Source: Bradyrhizobium sp. CSA207 (GTDB taxonomy: Bacteria > Pseudomonadota > Alphaproteobacteria > Rhizobiales > Xanthobacteraceae). Taken from it: DNA of 64,000 nt. Each line of letters begins with the position of its first letter. Position 1 is the first letter of the stretch. The translations under genes were made by a program, and so were the position numbers. The stretch lies in NCBI RefSeq assembly GCF_029051685.1, contig NZ_JAACFT010000003.1, forward strand, positions 1-64,000, written 5' to 3'. The notes below the pieces were generated by a model. That model searched no databases and was not told where the DNA came from. It saw only the letters and a list, made by a program, of their open reading frames with translations. Positions 16,833 through 24,128 of this stretch are shown here, one piece after another.

Positions 16833-18293
16833 ATGCCACAAGAACATGTCGACGTCCTCATCGTCGGTGCCGGGCTGTCCGGCATCGGCGCGGGCTATCA
16901 TCTTCGGACGAAGTGCCCGGCCAAGAGCTACGTCATCCTGGAGGGCCGCGACTGCATCGGCGGGACCTGGGATCTGTTCCGCTATCCCGGCGTCCGCTCC
17001 GACAGCGACATGTTCACGCTGGGCTATTCCTTCAAGCCGTGGATCGACCCGAAGGCGATCGCCGACGGTTCGCAGATTCTCGACTACGTGCGCGAGACCG
17101 CGGCCGAGAACGGCATCGAGAGGCACATCCGCTTCCACCATCGCGTCAAGCGCGCGTCGTGGTCGACGAGTGAGGCGCGCTGGACCGTCGAGGCCGAGCG
17201 CACTAAGAGTGAGGGCGCGACCGAGACCGTGCGCTTCACCTGCAATTTCCTGTTCATGTGCTCAGGCTATTATAAATACGAGGCGGGCTACACGCCGCAG
17301 TTCAAGGGCACTGAGGATTTCGCCGGCCGCATCGTACACCCGCAGCAATGGACCGACGACATCGACTACGCGGGCAAGCGCATCGTCGTGATCGGGTCGG
17401 GCGCGACTGCGGTCACGCTGGTGCCGGAGCTCGCCCGGAAGGCCGCGCAGGTCACCATGCTGCAGCGTTCGCCGACCTATGTGGTGTCGCGCCCCGCGCA
17501 GGATCCTGTCGCCAACAAATTGCGCCGCAATCTGCCGACACGGCTGGCCTATCATCTGATCCGCTGGCGCAACGTGATGTGGGGGATGTTCTTCTTCCAG
17601 CTCAGCCGGCGCCGCCCCGCCAAGGTGAAGGAACTGGTCCTCAAGGGCGTGAGAAGCGCGCTCGGGCCCGACTACGACGTCGCCACCCATTTCACGCCGC
17701 GCTACAATCCATGGGATCAGCGGCTCTGCCTCGTGCCCGACGGCGACCTGTTCAAGGCGATCCGCGAGCAGCGCGCCGCCGTCGTCACCAGCGAGATCGA
17801 CTTGTTTACGCGCGACGGCATCCGCCTCAAGGACGGCAGCGAGCTCGCCGCCGACATCATCGTGACGGCGACGGGGCTCGTGCTCCAGGCCGTGGGCGGG
17901 CTCGAGGTGAGCGTCGACGGCCGCACGGTCGATTTCGCCAGCACGCTGACCTATAAGGGCATGATGTATGCCGACGTGCCGAACATGGCTTCGGCCCTCG
18001 GCTACACCAACGCGTCCTGGACGCTGAAATGCGATCTCACCTGCGAATATGTCTGCCGGCTGATCAACTATATGGACCGGCACAATTTCCGCCAGTGCAT
18101 GCCGCACAATGACGATCCCACGATCACCGCGCAGCCGTCACTCGACTTCACCTCGGGGTATGTGCAGCGCTCGGTCGCCAAGATGCCGAAGCAGGGCTCG
18201 AAGCAGCCGTGGCGGCTGTACCAGAACTACGCCCTCGACATCGTCTCCCTGCGCTTCGGCCGGATCGACGATGGCGTGATGCGGTATTCCTGA
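16833..18293 (+). CDS. Flavin-dependent (Baeyer-Villiger-type) monooxygenase
   Basis: 486 residues. N-terminal FAD-binding Rossmann motif VGAGLSGIGAGYHL (near residue 10), GGTWDLFRYPGVRSDSD (about 40-60), a BVMO-type fingerprint FAGRIVHPQQW (about 165), a second NADPH-binding motif VVIGSGATAVTLVPEL (about 187) and the late ATG motif VTATGLVLQ. It would oxygenate ketones or lipophilic substrates with NADPH and O2 in the cytoplasm; the actual substrate cannot be told. The start at 16833 skips an in-frame extension that is only the palindromic repeat. The gene stands alone between ahcY and the parA-like gene. Confidence 0.88.
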   Translation: MPQEHVDVLIVGAGLSGIGAGYHLRTKCPAKSYVILEGRDCIGGTWDLFRYPGVRSDSDMFTLGYSFKPWIDPKAIADGSQILDYVRETAAENGIERHIRFHHRVKRASWSTSEARWTVEAERTKSEGATETVRFTCNFLFMCSGYYKYEAGYTPQFKGTEDFAGRIVHPQQWTDDIDYAGKRIVVIGSGATAVTLVPELARKAAQVTMLQRSPTYVVSRPAQDPVANKLRRNLPTRLAYHLIRWRNVMWGMFFFQLSRRRPAKVKELVLKGVRSALGPDYDVATHFTPRYNPWDQRLCLVPDGDLFKAIREQRAAVVTSEIDLFTRDGIRLKDGSELAADIIVTATGLVLQAVGGLEVSVDGRTVDFASTLTYKGMMYADVPNMASALGYTNASWTLKCDLTCEYVCRLINYMDRHNFRQCMPHNDDPTITAQPSLDFTSGYVQRSVAKMPKQGSKQPWRLYQNYALDIVSLRFGRIDDGVMRYS

Positions 18294-18415
18294 TCTCCGT
18301 ATGTTGCCGGAAGAGCCCGTTGACCGCTTGAGGTGAATCGCGACTTGAAGTAGTGTTTTTGCGTTGCATGCAGCGTCTGAGTTCCGCGTCGCTGACATTC
18401 AGGGGAGCGCGGAAC

Positions 18416-19078
18416 ATGCACGTCCTTGCTCTGGTCACGCAAAAAGGCGGAAGCGGCAAGAGTACGCTGGCTGTTGGGCTCGCAGTGGCCGCCATGGCGC
18501 GCGGAGAGCGTGTCGCGCTTGTCGAGGCGGACGCCCAAGGCACGATCTCGAAATGGAGAGAGCGCCGCGAAAATCTTCACCCGCGTGTCGAGCGCGTCAA
18601 CGAACCTGCTGAAATCGAGCAGATCTTATCCCGCCTCGAGGCCGAAGGGATCTGGCTCGCGATCATCGACACAGCCGCCACGAACAATGCCCTGGCGGCG
18701 CGCGCCATTGCCAGTGCCGATCTTTGCCTCATTCCGGCTCGTCCGAGCCCGGCCGATATCGAAGCCGCAATACCTACGCTGATCGCTATTCGCAGGCTCG
18801 ATCGCCGGTTTGGCTTCATCCTCAATCAGACGCCCACACGGGGTTGCCGGCTGGGCGAAGCGGCCACCTCGCTCAACGCGCTCGGCTTGCTTGCGCTCCC
18901 CTTCATTGGGCAGCGCAACGACCACCAGGATGCGCTGGGGGCAGGGCTGGGCGTGACCGAGTTCGCGCCGGAGGGAAAAGCTTCGGAGGAAATCGTGGCC
19001 CTGTGGGGTTGGATATCGGAACGCCTTATCATGGAGTCGAATGATCATGGGCAAGCCGCGCTCAAGACAGCCTGCTGA
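18416..19078 (+). CDS. ParA/MinD-family ATPase, orphan type
   Basis: 220 residues. The deviant Walker A motif VTQKGGSGKST (Lys10 and Lys15) and the A' aspartate in VEADAQGT (Asp39) mark a ParA-type ATPase, followed by AIIDTAATNN as Walker B. It is short, without the HTH of plasmid ParA, like the cargo-positioning ParA proteins that pattern on the nucleoid. There is no ParB gene; instead the next gene, overlapping by 38 nt, encodes a phasin-like protein. That suggests its cargo is the polyhydroxyalkanoate granule (inference). The start at 18416 has GGGAG upstream and is where homology begins. Confidence 0.85.
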   Translation: MHVLALVTQKGGSGKSTLAVGLAVAAMARGERVALVEADAQGTISKWRERRENLHPRVERVNEPAEIEQILSRLEAEGIWLAIIDTAATNNALAARAIASADLCLIPARPSPADIEAAIPTLIAIRRLDRRFGFILNQTPTRGCRLGEAATSLNALGLLALPFIGQRNDHQDALGAGLGVTEFAPEGKASEEIVALWGWISERLIMESNDHGQAALKTAC

Positions 19079-19688
19079 CATTGCACGCGCCAGGCGTCGT
19101 TCGCTGGTGGCCCTGACCGCGGAGGTGAGCCGCGCCGTCGACGAGGGCTTGGCGATGCCCCCGGGCTCGGTCACCGTCGACCGTCAGGATGCGCCGCGGA
19201 TCGCGCAAGCAGCGCCTGCTTCGACGACGGTGCCGACACAAGAAGCCGCCAGCGTCATCGCTGCAACGATTGAGCCTCCGGGCAGCACCACCGCCGATCT
19301 TATCCTGGACATGGCCAAGGATTGTCAGGCTCGTGCCTTGGAGGGCGTGAAGGCTGGTGCTCACGCTGCGCTGGATTATGCCAAGGACCTGGCCAAGCCA
19401 CGGCTAGCCGGTGGGGCACCGGGGGTCGAGGGCGTCGCCGCCGCGGAAAGCCACCTCATCGAGGCGATTGGAACGGCAGCCGAGTGTCGCGCCGTCGTCC
19501 TCGAACTGATGAAAGTCAATGCGGGCGCGACGCTAGAGTATGCGCGGGAGTTGGGCCGTGCGACGACGTTTGCGGACTTGGTTGAGCTGTCGAGCACGCA
19601 TGCGCGAAAGCAATGCGAGCTGGTCCTGAAGCAAACCGAGTTGCTAAAATCGCTTGCTCAGAACATCGCAAAGCCCGGTGCCAGGTAG
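19041..19688 (+). CDS. Phasin-family protein with basic N-terminus
   Basis: 215 residues if started at 19041; MGKPR at 19047 is an alternative, with a GGAG 5-11 nt upstream of both. The first 25 residues are basic (KPRSRQ, RARRRS), then a Pro/Ala/Thr-rich linker to about 90, then helical phasin sequence: LMKVNAGATLEYARELGRATTFADLVELSSTHARKQ followed by KQTELLKSLAQN. Phasins coat polyhydroxybutyrate granules. The gene overlaps the ParA-like gene, which implies coupled translation. ParA partners commonly carry a basic N-terminal peptide that stimulates the ATPase; this one would suit that role, though that is inference. It ends about 100 nt before the left end of the integrated element. Confidence 0.8.
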   Translation: MIMGKPRSRQPADIARARRRSLVALTAEVSRAVDEGLAMPPGSVTVDRQDAPRIAQAAPASTTVPTQEAASVIAATIEPPGSTTADLILDMAKDCQARALEGVKAGAHAALDYAKDLAKPRLAGGAPGVEGVAAAESHLIEAIGTAAECRAVVLELMKVNAGATLEYARELGRATTFADLVELSSTHARKQCELVLKQTELLKSLAQNIAKPGAR

Positions 19689-19790
19689 CGCCGTTCGCCG
19701 ACGCGATTGCGCCCGGAATCTGCGCGGGCCGGCAATGCGTTGTTTTGCGTATTCGGCCGCGGCGCTGAATCGGCAATGCTGCCCGAACGG

Positions 19791-19804
19791 TTAACGCCGG
19801 ATTA
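19791..19804 (+). repeat. Left attachment site (attL) core
   Basis: TTAACGCCGGATTA, identical to 31182-31195. The chromosomal side reads gaacgg. Joining the outer flanks of both copies rebuilds an empty site with 7-bp inverted arms CGGTTAA and TTAACCG around the 7-bp spacer CGCCGGA, the usual geometry of a tyrosine-recombinase crossover site. The site lies between genes, about 100 nt after the phasin gene; no tRNA is involved. Confidence 0.75.
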
Positions 19805-20000
19805 GTCGATAAATTTCATCTAACTTATTGAGCTTATTGGATGTTTTTAGAAGAAGGTGAGCCAAAAACTAACGACAAGCTAAGCGTAAATCGCGCCGAC
19901 CCTAGACGTGGCCCGGACGGCGCGACGGGCTGGTATGGACAACCGGAGCCCAGAACTCGCATGGGCGGGCCGTTTCTGGCCCGACGCGGGGTGCCGGTGG

Positions 20001-20314
20001 GACAGGCGACTTGCCGCCGATACCTATGCCGAACAACGCGCTGCCGAAATCAGGCGACGTGCTGAACGTCGTGCCGGGGAGTTGTTGAGCAAGATGCCGA
20101 AAGCGAAAGGTGTGGTGGGGACCAAAAGTCAAATCACCGACCGCCTCGGGCGGCAGGTGATTCTACCCTAAAAGACCTTGGCATCAGCACCCAGCAAGCC
20201 TCGCAATGGCAGCGTATGGCGGCGATGCCCAAGCCGGAATTTGAAGCAGCAATCGGAACAGTAGAACTTAATGGCAGACCACCATCAACAAAAGACAAAT
20301 CGCATCTAACCTAA
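20001..20314 (+). pseudogene. Frameshifted remnant of a mobile-element protein
   Basis: One frame gives AEQRAAEIRRRAERRAGELL-SKMPKAKG and ends at a stop at 20169-20171. The next frame continues STLKDLGISTQQASQWQRMA and then MPKPEFEAAIG to a stop at 20312-20314. Both pieces belong to one protein family common in phages and plasmids (charged helix EIRxRAERRxGELL, then an HTH-like LKDLGIS..QSSxWQxMA). A frameshift near 20150-20160 separates them, and no proper start is seen upstream. It is the only rightward gene in the element and is probably dead. Confidence 0.65.
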
Positions 20315-21405
20315 CCGCCTCCCGGTCCCTGCGGAATCAAGCCGCCCAGCGCCAGCGGATTGACCAGCTCCAGCGTCGTCCTCGTCCCGGTCTGGTCGTC
20401 CTGGGTGAAGGTTGCGGTCTTCACCGTCAGCGGCAGCGCGCCGTCCATGACCAGCATCGGCGACACCACATGCACGGTCTGATTTCGTTGCCACAAGCCG
20501 CCGCTCGGCCGCAGCCAACCCTGCACCGTCGCGAAGATCGTAATCATGTCCTCGGATTGCCAATCGCGGTCGGCGGCACCGCGGCCTTGCAAGTGCGCCT
20601 TGCTCCAAGCCGGAATCTCCAGCACTTGCGCCTGCGGCGCGTATTTTCCCGCCAGTGACGGAAACTGAGTGGCGTAGTACGGCACCGACGCGACCTTGGC
20701 GCCCCATTCCTCGTCGGTGCCGGGCTTGCTTCCCATGGTCGAATAGATTCCGTTCGCCATCCCCATGTTGAAAATGATCTCTCTGCCTTCAAGGATCGAT
20801 GGCCGGCCTAGATCGCCTTCGTAGACCGTGTCGTCGCCTCCGGCCGGTCCCACCGCCACGACCAGATCGCCGGCATTGTTGGAGGTAAACGAAAACGAGC
20901 CAAGCGAGCGCAGCGGCATCTCCAGAGCGTCGAGAATGCTTTCGCCGGGAGTGATCGAGATGCGCGGGAATCTGTCGGTCGGCAATGTGCCGCCTTCGGT
21001 CAGGAATTTGATTCCGAGCGGCTTGACCAGCGCCTCTGCAAACTGCGCGTAGGTGACGTCCTTGAATTCGCCGGTCTTGGTGATCGCGGCGGCAGAAGCG
21101 AGTCCGGACGTCAGATTGCTGCCTTGGATTTCGATGTGGTGGCGGCGGGCGTCGAAGAACACCTGCCGGCTGTTGACCAGACCGGTGACGGCGTGCTCGC
21201 CAGCGAGGATAACCGTGCACTCCATTCCGGGGATAATGCGCAGCGCCGCCCAGTTACGGGCCAGAGGCATGCCTTCGCTCGCAGTGAAGCGATATGAGTA
21301 GTAGGGGTGCTCCTTCAGAGCCATTCTGACTTGGACCGTCTCCCAGTCGGTAAATCTGCGCCCGTCGACGATGAGAATCGCTTGTTCGCTCGCTTTGGGA
21401 AACAT
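20311..21405 (-). CDS. Mu gpP-like phage baseplate hub protein
   Basis: 364 residues. The start ILIVDGRRFTDWETVQVRMA and the block CTVILAGEHAVTGLVNSRQV followed by HHIEIQGSNLTSGL match the opening of Mu P (gp44-type) baseplate proteins, which form the tail hub of contractile phages; later SITPGESILDALEMPLRSLG fits the LysM-like or D2 region. It ends VNPLALGGLIPQGPGGG. It is the leftmost intact gene of the element and the only obvious tail gene, which is odd, since a hub has no use without the rest of a tail unless it joins a helper phage. It is directly downstream of a small structural-looking gene (1 nt gap). Confidence 0.65.
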   Translation of the reverse strand: MFPKASEQAILIVDGRRFTDWETVQVRMALKEHPYYSYRFTASEGMPLARNWAALRIIPGMECTVILAGEHAVTGLVNSRQVFFDARRHHIEIQGSNLTSGLASAAAITKTGEFKDVTYAQFAEALVKPLGIKFLTEGGTLPTDRFPRISITPGESILDALEMPLRSLGSFSFTSNNAGDLVVAVGPAGGDDTVYEGDLGRPSILEGREIIFNMGMANGIYSTMGSKPGTDEEWGAKVASVPYYATQFPSLAGKYAPQAQVLEIPAWSKAHLQGRGAADRDWQSEDMITIFATVQGWLRPSGGLWQRNQTVHVVSPMLVMDGALPLTVKTATFTQDDQTGTRTTLELVNPLALGGLIPQGPGGG

Positions 21406-21406
21406 T

Positions 21407-21778
21407 TCAGACTCCTTTCGGCATGCCGATCACAACCGGCACGAATTCAAACGACGACTCGATCATGACCCTCGGCGCTGCTATCGTGCCGTGCACGAGC
21501 AAGCCGGTCGGGCTGCACAGCGCCCACCAGTTCACCATCGCGTGTGACGTCACCGTGCCGACCATGGTGATCGACGTCAGCTTGCGGCCGTTCGGCGCCC
21601 AAGGCGCGGGCGGATCGACGAAGATACCGCCGGGACCGTAATCCGCGTTGCCAATCGCGAACGATACGGCTTCGGCGAAGGTTGTCGGCTCGATTGTGCT
21701 TAGGAAAAGTTGGCTGGCGTTGGCGCGCAGCGCATTCAAACCGCCGTCGAGCACGGAGTCTTCCACTTTCGCAGACAT
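21407..21778 (-). CDS. Hypothetical element protein, probably structural
   Basis: 123 residues, no recognised family. It is rich in short beta-type segments (KLTSITMVGTVTSHAMVNW, GTIAAPRVMIESSFEFVPVVIG) with few charged residues, the composition typical of phage decoration or tail-accessory proteins. It is packed 1 nt from the hub gene and shares its first base with the end of the upstream gene, so it belongs to the same transcript. Function unknown. Confidence 0.55.
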   Translation of the reverse strand: MSAKVEDSVLDGGLNALRANASQLFLSTIEPTTFAEAVSFAIGNADYGPGGIFVDPPAPWAPNGRKLTSITMVGTVTSHAMVNWWALCSPTGLLVHGTIAAPRVMIESSFEFVPVVIGMPKGV

Positions 21779-22083
21779 TAATTTTCCTCGGATCGGTGGC
21801 GGGCCCGGTCCAGCGCTCGCAGCACCTGCGATAGCTCACGCGCCAGCACCTCACCGACGGGAAGAGTAACCTTGTCGTTGCCGCAGCCGCCGCGTTGTCG
21901 TGCCTCGACTGCACGTCGGTTCAGCGCCATCAAGAAAGCGGTTTCCATTTCCGATAGTTTCTGCTTGCGGTTGGCACGGCAGCGTCTTGATCGTTCGCGT
22001 CGACGAGCCAGCGCCGGGTCGGCAGCCTCTTGCGCTGCTCGGGCTTCGCGTCGTCGTTGCGCATACCATTGACAGTATTTCAC
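21778..22083 (-). CDS. Small basic hypothetical element protein
   Basis: 101 residues, strongly basic and Arg/Ala-rich in the first half (KYCQWYAQRRREARAAQEA, ALARRRERSRRCRANRKQKL), then a helical acidic/neutral part. It overlaps the upstream gene by 4 nt (ATGA) and the downstream gene by one base, which supports translation. I do not recognise a family. It may bind nucleic acid, judging only by charge. Confidence 0.5.
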   Translation of the reverse strand: MKYCQWYAQRRREARAAQEAADPALARRRERSRRCRANRKQKLSEMETAFLMALNRRAVEARQRGGCGNDKVTLPVGEVLARELSQVLRALDRARHRSEEN

Positions 22084-22382
22084 GCCAGTCGCTCCAACTC
22101 CCGCCGGACCGCCAGCGCGTCCGCGAATTGCTCCGGCTTTTCATTCCAGCTTCGTCCTTCAGCCTCGCAGCCGATGGTGTCGAAGATATCGAGATCGCAA
22201 GCCGTGCGGCCGAGCAAAACGTGCAGATAGCCGCACGCAGCACGGCACTGGTCTGATAGCAGCCCCCACTCGTCAATCTTGGAAGTGTCGTAAAGTTTGC
22301 GCGCGCGTTTGTAGGCTTCGAGAATTTCCGGCGTGATGCGAAGCTTGCGGCCACGGTTGATGGGTGTGCGTGTTGTGGTCAT
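22080..22382 (-). CDS. Small hypothetical element protein
   Basis: 100 residues. It contains ITPEILEAYKRARKLYDT and EWGLLSDQCRAACGYLHVLLG, both probably helical. No family recognised. Its start shares a base with the stop of the small terminase gene and its end overlaps the next gene by 4 nt, so it lies in a tight cluster with the packaging gene. Confidence 0.55.
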   Translation of the reverse strand: MTTTRTPINRGRKLRITPEILEAYKRARKLYDTSKIDEWGLLSDQCRAACGYLHVLLGRTACDLDIFDTIGCEAEGRSWNEKPEQFADALAVRRELERLA

Positions 22383-22750
22383 TAACGCGCTCCCGGTGGA
22401 CGACCGACGTTCTTCAGCGGCTCTAGGTTAAGGCCCAATCTTTGAAGGTTGCGGGTGATGAATGCTCTACAGCCTAGCTCTGCACGCAAAGCAGGATGCT
22501 CTTTTAGTCCGTGCTTCGTCATGACTACTGGTCCATCTCGATCAACTTCAGCGGCGAGAGATTCAGCGCGATCTAGGGTTGAACAAATCTGCACTAAAAC
22601 TTCTACGCCGCCGGCATCCTCGATTTCATATTCTGAATTAATCTTGTTCCAAAGAGCGAGACCATGCTTTCCCAAATTCCGTGATGGCTGGGTTGTGGTA
22701 GCAGTCGATGCAGACACGATCTTAAGTGCTGGTTTAGATGGTTTCTTCAT
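22382..22750 (-). CDS. P27-family phage small terminase subunit
   Basis: 122 residues. LGKHGLALWNKINSEYEIED then GGVEVLVQICSTLDRAESLA, a GPVVMTKHGLKEHPAL stretch and RNLQRLGLNLEPL follow the order of P27-type TerS proteins: (LxxxAxxLWxxI...Y.I.D), an AE..R helix, a glycine turn with HPA, then LR.LGL. TerS recognises the packaging site and recruits the large terminase. No large terminase gene is present, so this would have to redirect a helper phage's TerL, as in PICI satellites, or be a relic. The start MKKPSK at 22750 was chosen over MRGLK at 22765, which would extend into the upstream gene. Confidence 0.72.
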   Translation of the reverse strand: MKKPSKPALKIVSASTATTTQPSRNLGKHGLALWNKINSEYEIEDAGGVEVLVQICSTLDRAESLAAEVDRDGPVVMTKHGLKEHPALRAELGCRAFITRNLQRLGLNLEPLKNVGRPPGAR

Positions 22751-22752
22751 CT

Positions 22753-23121
22753 TCAATCCTCGCACAAATAGAGTGACGGAAGACTGCCGTCATAGGGATG
22801 CAGATAGCGCGCAGGCATTCCATCATCGATCCAATAGGTGGCAGCACCGCTGTTGTAGTCGTGCACAACATCATTGAGGACATAGAATGCGGGACACGCG
22901 GTGCCGCACTCATGGATAACATCGACTTCTACAATGCCATCATCAAGTTTCGAGAGTTTCGAAAGAAGAGCATCACGTTCTGCTTTCGAGACCGAGCGCG
23001 TAATAGCATCACGCAACTCTTCTTTTTTCTCTGAGACATCGTCGGTGGTTGCAATCGAAGCTTGGGACGCGATGTAATAACGCGGGACGCCACCGGGATA
23101 TTGATAAATCGTTTTCGCCAT
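22753..23121 (-). CDS. Hypothetical element protein
   Basis: 122 residues, acidic, with a helical middle (SEKKEELRDAITRSVSKAER) and an aromatic C-terminal half (WIDDGMPARYLHPYDGSLP). Three cysteines (HECGTACP and CED). No family recognised. A clear GGAGATGA-type ribosome site precedes its ATG. It lies 2 nt upstream of the small terminase gene. Confidence 0.55.
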   Translation of the reverse strand: MAKTIYQYPGGVPRYYIASQASIATTDDVSEKKEELRDAITRSVSKAERDALLSKLSKLDDGIVEVDVIHECGTACPAFYVLNDVVHDYNSGAATYWIDDGMPARYLHPYDGSLPSLYLCED

Positions 23122-23245
23122 TTCATCTCCTAATCATTTTCCGCGCTAATCGAAAACTTAGTATCAAGGGTCTTTCACCAGGCCGTGGTCCGCGATAGAG
23201 CAGAATAGAATGAAAGTTACTCGCCCCCCTGGCCTATTTCTAATC

Positions 23246-23294
23246 CCAGCAGCCCGGATGCGGAGGATTTGAAACAACACAGCCGGGCTGCTGG
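23246..23294. terminator. Strong hairpin inside the element
   Basis: Perfect 12-bp stem CCAGCAGCCCGG (23246-23257) / CCGGGCTGCTGG (23283-23294), 25-nt loop. It lies in the 190-nt gap between two leftward gene groups. There is no long T run on either side, so it may act as an attenuator, processing site or protein-binding dyad rather than as a simple terminator. Confidence 0.45.
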
Positions 23295-23313
23295 TGGAGG
23301 TCTTAAGCGGTCA

Positions 23314-23475
23314 TCACTCCGCCCACCTCCTGTCTCTCAACACAGGCCGCTTTTTCTTCTTGAACGGTGAGCATCCACGCAGCTCCTCTTCGGCTTTGAA
23401 GCGCTCGACAAGTCGTTTTTGCAGGCGGTCGTCTGCACTCGATCGCGCCTTGCGTAGTGGCGGCTTCCATCGCAT
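23314..23475 (-). CDS. Possible very small basic protein
   Basis: 53 residues (MRWKPPLRKARSSADDRLQK then RLVERFKAEEELRG and KKKKRP). It is helical and basic. A GGAGG lies about 12 nt before the ATG, a little far. Another frame over the same bases is also open, so the call is weak. It is kept because the amino-acid composition looks protein-like and the neighbours run in the same direction. Confidence 0.3.
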   Translation of the reverse strand: MRWKPPLRKARSSADDRLQKRLVERFKAEEELRGCSPFKKKKRPVLRDRRWAE

Positions 23476-23480
23476 TTTCA

Positions 23481-23678
23481 CTATCTGCCTCCATATTCCA
23501 ATCGGTCCGCGACATCGCGTAAAACATCCGCGCATCGAAACCGCGTCGTGACCGATGCGTTGCGCGCCGCGATCAACGACTCCAAACTGCGATGCTTGAC
23601 TGCGCTGACTAGGATTGCCAGCCGCTCGTCAAATTCCAATCCAGAGAGCTCGTTTTCAAGCCAGTCGCGAAAATCCAT
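23481..23678 (-). CDS. Small hypothetical element protein
   Basis: 65 residues: MDFRDWLENELSGLEFDERL, AILVSAVKHRSLESLIAARN and an acidic/basic end VLRDVADRLEYGGR. Mostly helical. The start overlaps the end of the coiled-coil gene by 23 nt. No family recognised. A longer in-frame start at 23768 would overlap much more, so I prefer 23678. Confidence 0.4.
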   Translation of the reverse strand: MDFRDWLENELSGLEFDERLAILVSAVKHRSLESLIAARNASVTTRFRCADVLRDVADRLEYGGR

Positions 23679-24123
23679 TGCGTCTTTCTTTCCGCCGTTC
23701 GATTGCCGTTGCCATGCGGCTTGTGCCGCCGCGATAGGTCTTGATGGAACGAAGATCGGCGATCTCACCTCGCAGCTCAGCGATCTCGTTGCGCAGGCCC
23801 GTGATCTGTGCTGTGTGGCTTTTGCTCACCGCCGCAACTTTCTTGAGAATAGCCACGACGACTGATTTGATCCGTGAATCAAAGCTTGCGGCAAACCATC
23901 TATTCCAGCCAGCGTCCGCTTTCGGCTGCTGTGACTGACTGCGCTCATGTCGCGCTCGGCTTTCCGCGAGAACCTCTTCGCGCCGTCGCTCGTCGCGTTG
24001 CACGAGCCGTTCGTCAATTTCCGCTAGCTCTTCCGCATGCGCTGCGGCCCAATTTTCAAATTCCGCCTCTAGCGACGCCGTGCGCTCCAGCGTTTCGCGC
24101 GCTTTTTGAATTGAACGATGCAT
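23656..24123 (-). CDS. Coiled-coil hypothetical protein beside the capsid gene
   Basis: 155 residues from MHRSIQKARETLERTASLEA. Long charged helices (EELAEIDERLVQRDERRREE; LRNEIAELRGEIADLRS) suggest coiled coils at both ends, with a less charged middle. It starts 5 nt downstream of the capsid-like gene. Phage scaffolding proteins are often small coiled-coil proteins beside the capsid gene, but they usually come before it, so this is only a possibility. Confidence 0.55.
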   Translation of the reverse strand: MHRSIQKARETLERTASLEAEFENWAAAHAEELAEIDERLVQRDERRREEVLAESRARHERSQSQQPKADAGWNRWFAASFDSRIKSVVVAILKKVAAVSKSHTAQITGLRNEIAELRGEIADLRSIKTYRGGTSRMATAIERRKERRNGFSRLA

Positions 24124-24128
24124 ATTCG

